Below are positions 34,075 to 44,082 of a stretch of 64,000 nt of DNA, one piece after another; the first letter of the stretch is position 1; each line of letters begins with the position of its first letter. Under the pieces are notes generated by a model. That model was not told the DNA's origin, made no database searches, and saw only the letters and a list, made by a program, of their open reading frames with translations. A program made the position numbers and the translations under genes. This stretch comes from Datura wrightii (taxonomy: Eukaryota > Streptophyta > Magnoliopsida > Solanales > Solanaceae), in contig JASDFA010000019.1 in assembly GCA_035772735.1 (NCBI GenBank), positions 92,626,001-92,690,000 of the forward strand, given 5' to 3'.

Positions 34075-34460
34075 TTTCTAGATGGATGTGTATGCTTTAC
34101 TAGATCTAGGAGCCACACTTTCTTTAGTGACTCCTTATATTGCTGTTCAGTTTGACATTAGTCGATAAATTCTCTCAAAGACATTTTTAGTCTTTACTCT
34201 GGTTGGTGAGTCAATTAGAGCTAGTCGGGTGTATAGGGATTGTTCAGTCACAGTGTTGCAGAAAGTCACCACAGTTGATCTAGTAGAGCTAGATATGGTT
34301 GACTTAGACTTCATTCTTGGCATGGACTATGCCTCATTTGACCGCAGAACTAGGGTAGTTAGATTGCAGTTTCATAATGAACCAGTCCTAAAGTGGAAGG
34401 GTACTACTTCAATGCCTAAGGGTCGGTCCATTTGGGAAAAAGATTGCTAAGGGGTACATT
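34075..34460 (+). pseudogene. pol: Gypsy aspartic protease
   Basis: MDVYALLDLGATLSLVTPYI contains the active-site DLGAT loop. A stop follows after FDISR. 34229-34450 carries VYRDCSVTVLQKV and the second conserved block DLDFILGMDY (about 34300-34330), in which the usual W-L-H is missing after a small deletion. Not functional as read. Confidence 0.78.
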
Positions 34461-34499
34461 AATCACTTGGTTTGTGTCAAAAATTCTTGTTCCAAGACT

Positions 34500-35265
34500 C
34501 CAATATTTCATTCAGTTCCAGTTGCAATTGAGTTCCCTGATGTGTTTTCCGAAGATCTTCTCGGAGTCCCTCCTGTAGAAAATAGACTTCGGCATAGACC
34601 TTCTTTTAAATACCTAGCGCATCTCTATTCCTCCTTACAGAATGGCTCCAGAGCTTAATGAGTTGAAGGAATAGTTGAAAGGCCTTCTAGGTAAGGGCTT
34701 TATCAAACCCAGCATCTCTCCTTGGGGTGCCCTAGTCCTATTCATATGAAAGAAAGATGGTACACTCTGAATGTGCATCGACTACCATCAGCTGAACAAA
34801 GTCACAATCAAGAATAGGTATCCTCTACACAGTATTGATGAATTGTTTGATCAACTTTAGGGAGCTAGTTGTTTTTTCAAGGTAGATTTCAGATCAGGAT
34901 ACCACCAGCTCAGGGTCAAAGAATGTGACATTCCAAAAACAGCCTCCAGAACTCGTTATGATCACTACGAATTCGTAGTTATGTCTTTTGAACTAACCAA
35001 TACTCCTGTAGCTTTTATGGTTTGATGAACAGGGTATTCAAGCCGTACCTAGACATGTTCGTAATTGTCTTTATAGACGATATTCTGGTTTGCTCTAGAA
35101 TAGAGGAGGAGCATACATACCATCTAAGAATAGATTTGTAGAATCTCAAGGACCACCAGTTGATCACTAAATATAGCAAGTTTAGATTCTAGCTAAAATT
35201 AGTTGCATTCCTTGGTCATGTGGCCTCTAGTTAGGGTATTTGGGTGGATCCTCAAAAGATAGCAT
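34500..35265 (+). pseudogene. pol: Gypsy reverse transcriptase
   Basis: The entry PDVFSEDLLGVPPVEN is near 34540. GFIKPSISPWGALVL, LNKVTIKNRYPLHSIDELFD (about 34795-34850), FFKVDFRSGYHQLRVKE with the first catalytic Asp, and FVIVFIDDILVCS with the active-site box FIDD at 35070-35081 follow. Stops are seen near 34670, 34745, 34858 and 35190, and a frameshift near 35020. Confidence 0.83.
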
Positions 35266-35790
35266 CATCCAAAGACTGGCCAAGACCCACCTCTCCATCA
35301 AATATCAATATTTTCTTGGGACTAGCCGGTTATTATTGTTGGTTTGTAGAAGGGTTCTCCTCCTTTGCCTATTTGACCATACTAACTCAAATGAAGGTGA
35401 AGATTTTGGTGATCTGATGCATGTGAGAAGAGCTTTCAGGAGTTGAAGACTTGACTCACTACAACCCCAATTCTAACTCTGCCAGAAGGTTTGGGCATGC
35501 CTCCAGAATTGGCCTTGGTTGTGTTCTGATGCAGCATGGTAATGCCATAGCTTATGCTTCCAGATAGCTCAGGGTTCATGAAAATAATTATCCAACTCAT
35601 GACCTAGAGTTGTCGGTGGTAGTATTTGCCTTGAAGATTTGGAGGCACAACCTTTACGGAGTTTATGTTCATGTTTTTATTGACCACGAGAGCCTACATT
35701 ATGGGGAGTTTTTATTCACAGACTGGCTCGACTAGGGGTCTAGTTGGTTGATTTTGTAGAAGGTTGAGTTGTAGTGCAGAGTGGGTCAGA
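35266..35790 (+). pseudogene. pol: Gypsy RNase H, partly deleted
   Basis: Pieces such as FLGLAGYYCWFVEGF (about 35315-35355), RIGLGCVLMQHGNAIAYAS (about 35505-35565) and THDLELSVVVFALKIWRHNL (about 35600-35655), then IDHESLHY, are visible. After that the text jumps to RLARLGV-type linker. Compared with 58260-58510 about 60 codons are absent, so RNase H and the linker to integrase are joined by a deletion near 35705. Confidence 0.75.
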
Positions 35791-36830
35791 ATCCTCCCTG
35801 GTGGTGGAGGTTAAGTCAAAGCAATATGAATCCTAATTTTACTTAAGCTAAAGGAAGAAGTCCCAAGGAAAGAGGTGGAGGCTTTCTCCAAAGGGGGAGA
35901 CAGTATGCTCCGTTATCAGGGCAGGTTGTGTGTTCCTGATGTGGATGACTTAAGGCACGGATACTAATAGAAGCTCATAGAACTAGGTACTCTATCCACT
36001 CAAGTGCCACCAAGATGTACCATGATCTACGAAAAGTCTAGTGGTAGAATGGCATGAAGAAGGAAATTGCAAAATTTGTAGCTAAGTGTCCAAATTGCAA
36101 ACAGGTCAAGGTTGAACATCAGAGACCTAGGGGTATGACTCAGGATATTAGCATTCCTACTTGAAAGTGGGACGAAGTGAACATGGACTTCATTATGGGT
36201 CTACCTCATACGCGCCAACAACATGACTCAATTTAGGTGGTTGTAGATCGGATGACTAAGTCAGCACATTTCCTACCAGTAAAGACCACAAATTTAGCAG
36301 AGAAATATGCTAGAATATACATCTAGGATTTGGTCAAATTGCATAGAATTTCCTTGTCCATTATTTCAGATAGGGGTACTCAATTCACCTCACACTTATG
36401 GAAGTCCTTTCAGAAAGGACTTGGTACTCAGGTCAAGCTCATCATAGCTTTTCACCAACAGACAGATGGCAAGGTTGAGTAGACAATGCAAACTCTGGAT
36501 GATATGTCAAGGGCTTGTGTGATCAATTTCAAGGTCAATTGGGATGATTACCTACCTCTCATCGAGTTTGCATACAATAATAACTACCACTCCAGCATAT
36601 AAATGGCCCCATTCGAGGCATTATATGGTAGGAGGAGTTGATCTCCTATAAGGTGGTTTGAGGTTGGTGAATCTACCTTAATAGGACCTAAATCAGTACA
36701 CGAAGCTTTGCAGAAGGTTCAGCTTATCAGGGAATGGCTGAAAACAACTCAAAGCCGACAGAAATCATATGAAGATATAAGGAGAAAGGAGCTGGAGTTT
36801 GCTTTGGATGATACGTATATTTGAAAATCT
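35791..36830 (+). pseudogene. pol: Gypsy integrase
   Basis: The zinc region is STKMYHDLRK...AKFVAKCPNCKQVKVEHQR (36000-36125). The core has NMDFIMGLPHTRQQHDSI, a stop, VVVDRMTKSAHFLPVKTTN and SIISDRGTQFTSHLW (second Asp kept). QQTDGKVE follows with the Glu, then a stop. The late core reads VNWDDYLPLIEFAYNNNYHS and FEALYGRRS. At least seven in-frame stops are present. Confidence 0.83.
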
Positions 36831-37234
36831 GACCTATGAAAGATGTGATGAGGTTTGGGAAGAAAGGAAAGCTTAGTCCCAGATATATTGGTCCTTAGAA
36901 AATCCTGAGATGCAATGGCAATGTGACTTATAAGTTGGAGTTGCCTGCGGAGTTAGCATCAGTGCACCCAGTCTTCCATGTGTCTTTATTGAAAAAATGC
37001 ATTAGTGATTCAACCTCAGTAGTGCCTCTAGAGAGTGTTGGTGTAAAGGAAAGTCTCTCTTATGAAAAGGTTCCAGTTCAGATCCTAGACCGTCAGGTTC
37101 GTAAGCTGAGGAACAAAGAAGTCGCTTCTGTAAAGGTTCTATGGAGGAACCAGCTAGTTAAGGGAGCCACATGGGAAGAAGAAGCAGATATGATGGCTAA
37201 ATACCCTCACATATTCCCTTCTAGCTCAACTTAA
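36831..37234 (+). pseudogene. pol: Integrase C-terminus with chromodomain-type end
   Basis: The open frame reads TYKLELPAELASVHPVFHVS, LLKKCISDSTSVVPLES, QILDRQVRKLRNKEVASVKV and LWRNQLVKGATWEEEADMM, ending KYPHIF (37205-37220). This is the usual end of Tekay/Del chromovirus polyproteins, where the V-x-W-x-N / ATWE pattern is the chromodomain. Chromodomains guide insertion to modified chromatin in this lineage; whether this copy did so is unknown. Confidence 0.78.
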
Positions 37235-37496
37235 GCATCAGGTACTAAATTCCTCCTCATTACTCCATTCAGTTCCATACCCTTCAGCTCTATTCATGTT
37301 TTAATGTGTACCCTAATCACATAAATTTAGTTAGTATGTCTATCTCAGTTCAGAGTGAGTCACTCTTTCCATAATTAGCTTATAGTTATCTCAGTTCAGA
37401 GTCAGTCACTCTTTCAGTAATCAACTTATAGTATTTAGTTCGGGATTACAACTCTTTCCCTAGTCTTTCAGCTTACTTAGCCATCATCCGAGGTTG

Positions 37497-37518
37497 AATG
37501 TTCCCAACGGGGAGATAT
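37497..37518 (+). other. Polypurine tract
   Basis: A GAATGTTCCCAACGGGGAGA region ends at the 3' LTR start (37519). The homologous tract of the next element is at about 61659-61684. It would prime plus-strand DNA synthesis. Confidence 0.7.
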
Positions 37519-39806
37519 TGTAACACCCCAAAAGTTTTGTAGACCAAACCCAGACAAGGAATTAAAAAAACGACAAAGGAAACTAGAAAATTTTGCCTCA
37601 AAATGACTCAACCAAAGAGTCATTGTTGGTAACAACGATCTGTTGTCTGAGTCATTGTTAGCCTATGTAGATTCCTTCCCCAGATTAAACGAGCAATACA
37701 ATGACCCATTTCTATAAGTAACAAGTTATGTTTCTATCCATTGGTAGCAGGCCAAAAATCTGTCAAATATTTCTTTCAAACAACAAGCCAGGTGACAGAT
37801 TGTTGTTTTGTATAACGACTCGTCCTATCGATCCGTTGAACGAATCCAGAAAATGCTATAATTTTGTCCGGTGATAGTGGATTGAAAAAAAGACCCGTAG
37901 TTTCAGATAATGGGCCATTATGTTCATCCGCTGGGAGATATTCAGAAACTATTTTAAAACTCTTCTAGTAACAACACGTGGAACCAACAACTCGTTGTCC
38001 CATCTATTGAGGCATGTCCGTTGGTCAAGTACAGTAGCTGGGACTTTCAAAACTAGGACCAAAGACTAGTCCCCACGAGTCATGGTCACAACCAACGACT
38101 CATTGTGTGACCCATTGCTTCCTAACAGGCAACTTTAGACTTTTTCCAGGGCATTTTTATAACTTTTTGCTTTTTTAACTCCTAAAATATGTCATTTAGG
38201 GTGAATTTAGAGGGGAATTAAGGGAGTTACTCGATGTTCTCTCTCATTTATATCCTAAGATCTCAAGACCAAAATGTAGAATTCATAAATTCTCCCTAGT
38301 AAGAACTAGGGTTCTTCCAACAACATCAGAAATTCTAGCTTCTTCTCAGGGGAATTCTCCTTCAGATATGTGGGACTTCAACAAGGGTTCCCTTTCCCCC
38401 TTGTGTCCTAAACTATTTTTAGAAAAACTTTATAATTTCCAGTCTTGTAGAAGATTAAAAGCTAGGGTTTTCAGTCAGCTTAAGAGTTCTTTAAACCTTG
38501 ATAATTCTTTGTGTTTATAGGACTATTCCTAGTAGAAATTCATGTGTGGTTTTATTCATACAGTATGCTTTCCTAACCTTGATCCTTAGCATGATTTATG
38601 AATAAAACTCGCATGATATTTTCTCAAATTATGAATGCTAGCACAGATGCATGATTGGAAAGTCAATCCTTTTAGTATGTTCAATCTCAGCAATATTTTC
38701 AGTACTTAGTATATTCAGTAGTATCATTTTATCAGCATGTTCGTTGTTATTTAGACTATCACGACACTTACAGATAAAGCAGCTCTGACATGTCTTAGAA
38801 CACAGTTTTTTCAAGTCCTTAGACTCTCAAAACACTTCGAGATAAGTAGTTCTGAAAAGTCTTGGGACATCAGTTTCGAGCTATCAACATAGTTAGATAC
38901 ATATAGGTTCTAGGGGGAGTAGTACTTACCACCGAGCGGACCGAGATTCAACACACCCAAGTTTTTAAAACTACGTGTCGCCATAGGTTATTAACCGGAA
39001 TGGGCCCCAAATAGTGATCACACAGCTCAACCACTATACCCTAGCAAGGTACAGTGACCTCTCTTTGATGGGGTGTATACATCGAACTCCACGTGTAGAT
39101 CACATGGTTATATGTTAGTTATAGGCTCTCCCACAGTCCAGTACAGTCAGGGTTCTCAATCCAGTCCAAACTATTAGATTTCAGGCTATGCTCTTAACTA
39201 TAATTCAATTTATCATTTCTTACGGTATTTCCACATATGTCAGACTATTTTGCAGTATTTCTGAGTTCAGATAGAGTTGTTACATGTTATTTTAGTTAAG
39301 TTTACTACTCTTCAGTATATATATGTTTTAGTTACATCTCACATACTTAGTATATTCAAAGTACTGATCACATATTTTTATGTGCCATATCATTTTATAA
39401 TATAGGCTCAGGTACCCATCCTTGGTACCACAGCTAGTTTCTCTCAGTGATTCTCCAACAGCTTTCAGTGGTGAGTCCTTATCTGCTGAGGGCCGGATTT
39501 TTCATTTTCAATTTGTTATTTTCGTTTTGTTTCAAAAATTAGAGTTAGTTGGGAGTTTTTTCCTACAACTCATCAGTTCTTTTAGAAGGCTTTCAGACAG
39601 TATATGTTAGATTCAGCTTGAGTTCCAGTGTTTGCACAAATCTTTGTTATTATTCAGTATTTGGTTATTTCTTTAGTCAGCTTCGCTTAATATTATTTTA
39701 CAGTAGATTAGTTTTAATAGAATTATGCTTTACCATGGGTTTGATTAGGGTCACTTGTGATCCTAAGTATCATATCACATCCAGGGTATAAACTCGGGTC
39801 ATGACA
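37519..39806 (+). repeat. 3' LTR of the Gypsy chromovirus
   Basis: TGTAACACCCC start, GGGTCATGACA end, 2288 bp. It aligns over its length with 30346-32670, with many substitutions and small gaps, indicating an old insertion. Open frames in it (for example 39422-39791) are LTR sequence. Confidence 0.88.
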
Positions 39807-39811
39807 TGTAT

Positions 39812-41116
39812 TTATGCATATATTAACTATATTTTCCCTATACTTAGCTATGCTTTGAGAATAAATTGTGTGTGCTTTCTTTGATTTTATATGATATTCT
39901 TGAAAAAGATCTACCACACATGATTAGATGTTTTCAGGTCTTAAAGTGATAGAATTGGGCTTAATTATGGATAAAAAGAGCAAGAATGGCAAAATGGTTT
40001 AGACGAAACAAGGGTGATAGAAGTTGACAGCGCATAGGCATAACTGTGTGTGGCTTGTGCATTGCATATGCCACTCTAGTGCACCAAGCAGCGTGACGCG
40101 CCAAGACATATGGCTCTATGGGCAACACGAGGTGCCACAGTGTCCAGCTGGCCAGAAGTCAAAACCCAGTTCCACTAGAAATAGAAGTTGGAAAACCTAA
40201 TTCCAATCCAAGAAGGAAAAACGAAGGTTTAATCTACTTTTATAAATACCTCTCTTAACATGTTTTAGGTGTGCCACCACTGTCCCATTAGTGTGATTAG
40301 AGTCAAGATTGCGTAATTCATACTTTACAAATTTGTGTACTAGCTTAGTCGAATATTTGGAGATTCATCAAGTTCTTGTAATTCTACATAGCTTTGGAAA
40401 TTTTGTTCAACAATATTTTATTATCATAAGTATTTCATTATGATTTCTTCTACCTCTTTTATTTTTTTTCTCATAAACATGAGCGGCTAAATCTCCTTGC
40501 TAGGATTATGGGAACCATGATGAATTAACGCAAGATTCTTGAATGGTAAATTGAGTGAATTATTATTCTCTTTGTTTTAACACTTAATTGCCTATATCTT
40601 CAACTTGCCCGACCATAGAGGTTGAAGTTAGAAAAAGAGAATAATAGTGTTAATTTAAGGTTATCAACCCTCATCTAATTAACTTGATCTCTAACCGAGG
40701 ATAGTCAAACCAAAACATATGGCGAGGGAAAAATATATACACCTAAAGTCCAAATGGATTTTGGTGAAATTCATCTATGTAGATCTAGAGACATTAAGTG
40801 AACTTAATTGTTAGTCTTACACAAAATTCACCTAGATGGATCACTGATAAAAGCCTACTAAGTTATGAAATCATGGGGAACAGAATCCTAGTTTTGTCGA
40901 AATAATTTGATAAACAACTCAATCATTATTAGCATTATTTTCTTCTTTTTATTTGCAACCCTCCTTTCCAAAATATTGAGTACAAGTTAGTTTAACAATC
41001 ATTAATGTATTATTTCTTCCCTATTCCCTGTGGGATCAACCCTAACCTAGTTAGGTTACAATATTTAACAACGACCGCTTTATACTTCATTGCGAGGTAT
41101 AATTCGGGTGTGATCA
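39812..41116 (+). repeat. Main part of the Athila-type 3' LTR
   Basis: It continues the LTR begun at 30331 after one copy of the target duplication. It contains a GC-richer patch (40025-40170), the CATGAGCGGCTAAATCTCC block (about 40480) shared in form with 1060-1080, and the end block TTCCCTGTGGGATCAACCC (41020-41040) and ACAACGACCGCTT. It closes GGGTGTGATCA at 41116. With the first 15 bases the LTR is about 1.32 kb. Confidence 0.78.
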
Positions 41117-41930
41117 GTAAGGTCAACACTAGAGTAGTAGTCAACTTGGTCTTTCATTCCAGGAAACTCTTCTTGCAGGCCTCTAACTATTGGAACTTGG
41201 TCTTTTTCGATTCAATCTGGTTAGCGAAGCTGATATAAAGGAAAATCCCTCCGTAAACCTCCTATAGTAACTTGCCAAACCCAGGATACTCCTAATCTTT
41301 GTGGGAGTCATGGGTCTTAACCAATTCATCACCGCCTCTATCCTTTGAGGATCTATCCTTATACCATAACTTGCCACCACGTGACCTAGAAAATCAATCG
41401 AATTCAACCAAAACTCACTCTTGGAAAATTTAACATACAACTAGAGATCTCTGAGTGTCTATGAAACTAATCTAAGGTGATCAACATGTTCAATCTCATC
41501 CCTTGAATGAACCAATATGTTGTTAATAAATACTATCACAAATCAGTCGAGGTACAACTTGATACCCTATTCATAAGGTCTCTAAAAGTTGCTTATGCAT
41601 TTGTCAACCCAAAGGACATAAAAACAAATTCATAGTGTCTGTATCATGTCCTGAAGACCTTTTTCAGCATATCTTTTTCCTTGGCCCTCAATTAGTAATA
41701 CCCTAATCTAAGGTCAATCTTGGAGAAACACGTGGTTCCTTGGTTCTAGTCAAACAAATCATCAATCCTTGGAAGCATATACTTATTCTTTATGGTGACC
41801 TTATTTAGCTTATGATGATTAGTACATATTTGCAATGACACATCGTTCTTTCGGACAAATAAGATTAGTGCACCCCATAGTGAGACACTCGATTGAATGA
41901 ATCTTTTGTCAAGAAGGTACTTAAGCTACT
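41117..41930 (-). pseudogene. pol: Gypsy reverse transcriptase and RNase H start, - strand
   Basis: CFSKIDLRLGYY (about 41740-41700) holds the first catalytic Asp. YEFVFMSFGLTNA follows. The YxDD region near 41520-41570 is scrambled by stops. The open frame 41440-41183 reads VKFSKSEFWLNSIDFLGHVV, IRIDPQRIEAVMNWLRPM and IRSILGLASYYRRFTEGF. The last part reads LEACKKSF and TTTLVLTL, then ends at the junction. Confidence 0.78.
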
Positions 41931-41999
41931 TCTTCATTCTCCCTCTCAGGAGGGTTCTCCAAAAGTTCATCTCGGAACACCTTTAGAAACTCATTAGCC

Positions 42000-42640
42000 G
42001 CTAGACTGATAGAAAATCCAGTGCCTTAGTATTAGTGTTCCTTAACCTTACTAGGTGATATAGACATCCCGTGAAAGTCAACTTTCTTTCCTTAAGGTAG
42101 GAAATACACTTACTTTTTGGCACTACAACATTGTGCTTCAATTCTAACATTGGCTCATAGCGAACGAAAATGTGATTACTTTGGTGCGGCAATTCAGCGT
42201 AGCATAGCACGAGGACATCCAATCCATGCCTACAATGTCGTCAAAATATAGCATTCTCAATTTAATAAGGTCGGCCCTGATATGTCTATGACATACTGAA
42301 ACTATGCAATTTCTGTATACTCACTCTGCCTTCACTGACTCATTGATCAAAGTAGATACTAAAAGAGGTTCATGAAGTTATTTAGGTTCTAATACAAACT
42401 TCTCAGCAATATAAGGTGTCACATACAATAAGGTGGATCCAAATCTATAAGAGCATAATCGTTAAGGGTGAACACTATTATCATACCTGTAGCAACATCT
42501 GGCGATGCCTCAAGATCTTGTCGGCCCACTAAAGTATAGAATTGGTTCTTTCCACCGCCTCTGTTCACACCATGCCCTTTAGGTTTAGAGTTCCATATGG
42601 AGGAGCTGCAGGAGCTGTGTAGTGGTATTATGAGATCTAG
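42000..42640 (-). pseudogene. pol: Gypsy protease and linker, - strand
   Basis: NDYALIDLDPPYCM (42480-42419) is a decayed protease active-site region; the family pattern would be a D-x-G-A loop. MDVLVLCYAELPH (42222-42180) matches the second protease block, and SYLKERKLTFTGCLYHLVRL the linker before RT. Several stops lie between. Confidence 0.65.
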
Positions 42641-43720
42641 CTGCATTACCCCCAATTCTCTAGCCTATATTAGGGTAGTCCCTCTAAAGATCCTAGCGTC
42701 CATATCTGATACATCCACTCACTCCCAAATAACATTCCTCCGGTTGCCTCCTCCTACACCTATTGTAGAGAGTGTATCGTGGGTACTCTAGGTAAAACTG
42801 ACTTGAGGCTGGGAGCTTGATGCTTTGTGACCATGGCCCTGACTACCCTGTCCTTGTTGTTCATTCCTAATCCTCTAGGGCAGTGCATTGGAGGCGGATA
42901 GGGCAAGTAGCCTCTTATGGAATACAAATTAGTCAGTGCCCCCCCCCCCCCCCCCCCCCGTGACTACTATCATGGCAAGCCAACCTGGATTTCTTGCTTT
43001 GGTATTGCTCCTTGTCAAGCCTACATGCCTAATTTTTGTCTTTGGTTTGCTAGGCATAAATCATCAGTCTAGCTATATCCATTTTTTGTGCAACAAGGTA
43101 GTAGCCACTCGCTAGAACCTGCCTCCCAGGCCATACACAAACCTGTGTATTCTGTCCCTTACTATGAAAACAATCTCCAAAGAAAATAAGGCTAGCTGAG
43201 TGAACTTAAAGATATTCTCCTATAAAATCATTTCATCTTTCCTAAGGCCCATAAAATCCTCGGCCTTTCTGAGGCAGGAAATGATCTATGAAAGACTCTA
43301 TAAAGACACCCCACACTGATGGAGCTGCATCATCCTCTCAGACATCTCCCATTGCTCATACCAATACTAGCAACACTCTTACACTGGTAAAAGATGAGTT
43401 CAACTCCATCCGTCTCAGTGAAATGCTTAGCTTTGAGAATATTCTAGCTCTCATCAATGGAGTCTTGATATGTTTCTCAGGTTTATACTTAGTAAAGGCT
43501 AGTGGATTCATTCTGAAAAATTCCCTAATACTGGAGGTAGTCATCGAATTCTGGGACAGCACTGACAGGAGATGATTCCTATCATTGGGACTGAGCTATC
43601 AATAGTTGGGTGAGTATCTAAATCACTTCTCTAAATTCTATATTAGAAGAGTTTGGCTGTTGAGGTGGAAAGGATTCAGGGTTCCTCGTTGGGTCCACTA
43701 TCGGTAGAGGAGATGATGCC
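42641..43720 (-). pseudogene. gag: Gypsy gag, - strand, very degraded
   Basis: SIREFFRMNPLAFTKYKPEK (43530-43470) is the gag N-terminal motif of this group, followed by a run of broken frames. A zinc-knuckle zone should lie near 42850-43050 but is disrupted by a run of 21 C on the + strand (42939-42959), read as G on the coding strand. No usable frame remains. Confidence 0.6.
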
Positions 43721-44067
43721 TTTGCGGGTTAGCCAACTGAATGACACTGGGATGTTATCTACATCCCCTGGGTCTGAGAAAATTCACTGGTCTCTACCTC
43801 TGCCGTAGCATTAGCACTAGTATTAGCCTCTAGTTTGTTGTCGTATTTCATTTAGGAGGCATTTTCAAGTTGGAATTCGTAATAACACGTGAGTTAGATT
43901 TAATTCATAGGGCTAGCTCTATAGCACGATCTAGAGTGTGAAAGAAGTGTAGAATTTACTAAATGTCCTGTAGCCTCCCAATTATAAGTGTGGTGTGCTA
44001 CACACCCATAAGTAGGAAGCTACTAGAAACGACTTCATAGACTATCTAGGACACATGAATCTAGGAC

Positions 44068-44080
44068 TCTGATATCAAGT
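44068..44080 (-). other. Primer binding site (Met-tRNA type, changed)
   Basis: The - strand reads CTTGATATCAGAG beside the LTR end. The same changed form (TTGATATCAGAGC) is seen at 55208 in the last element. Confidence 0.65.
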
Positions 44081-44082
44081 TT

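Larger units (their letters stand above)
30346..39806 (+). mobile_element. Complete Gypsy chromovirus (Tekay/Del-like), inactive
   Basis: The 5' LTR is 30346-32670, followed by a primer site, gag, protease, RT, RNase H, integrase, a C-terminal chromodomain-type region, a purine tract (37497-37518) and the 3' LTR 37519-39806. Flanking 5-mers are CGTAT (30341-30345) and TGTAT (39807-39811), a target duplication with one CpG-type C-to-T change. Numerous stops, frameshifts and a deletion between RNase H and integrase make it dead. It sits within the first 15 bases of an Athila-type LTR. Confidence 0.9.
22094..41116 (+). mobile_element. Athila-type element without pol, heavily nested
   Basis: The assembled + strand order is gag first part (22094-22739), gag last part (24926-25312), post-pol spacer (25313-25640), a second ORF region (25641-25857 then 27442-28600), a long 3' UTR (28600-30330) and a 3' LTR (30331-30345 then 39812-41116). 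Protease, RT, RNase H and integrase are missing. Insertions in it are a - strand Athila-type fragment (22740-24925), a solo LTR (25858-27436) and a Gypsy chromovirus (30346-39806). The 5' LTR is not seen. Its 3' end cuts the - strand Gypsy element at 41117. Confidence 0.72.
41117..44082 (-). mobile_element. Gypsy retrotransposon, - strand, interrupted by the Athila LTR
   Basis: On the - strand there is a primer site (44080-44068), gag (about 43720-42640), protease and linker (about 42480-42000) and RT into the start of RNase H (about 41900-41117). The end is cut at a VLTL piece by the Athila-type LTR (ending 41116). The rest of pol is not found in the window. It is related to but distinct from the other Gypsy elements. 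It is very degraded. Confidence 0.78.
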
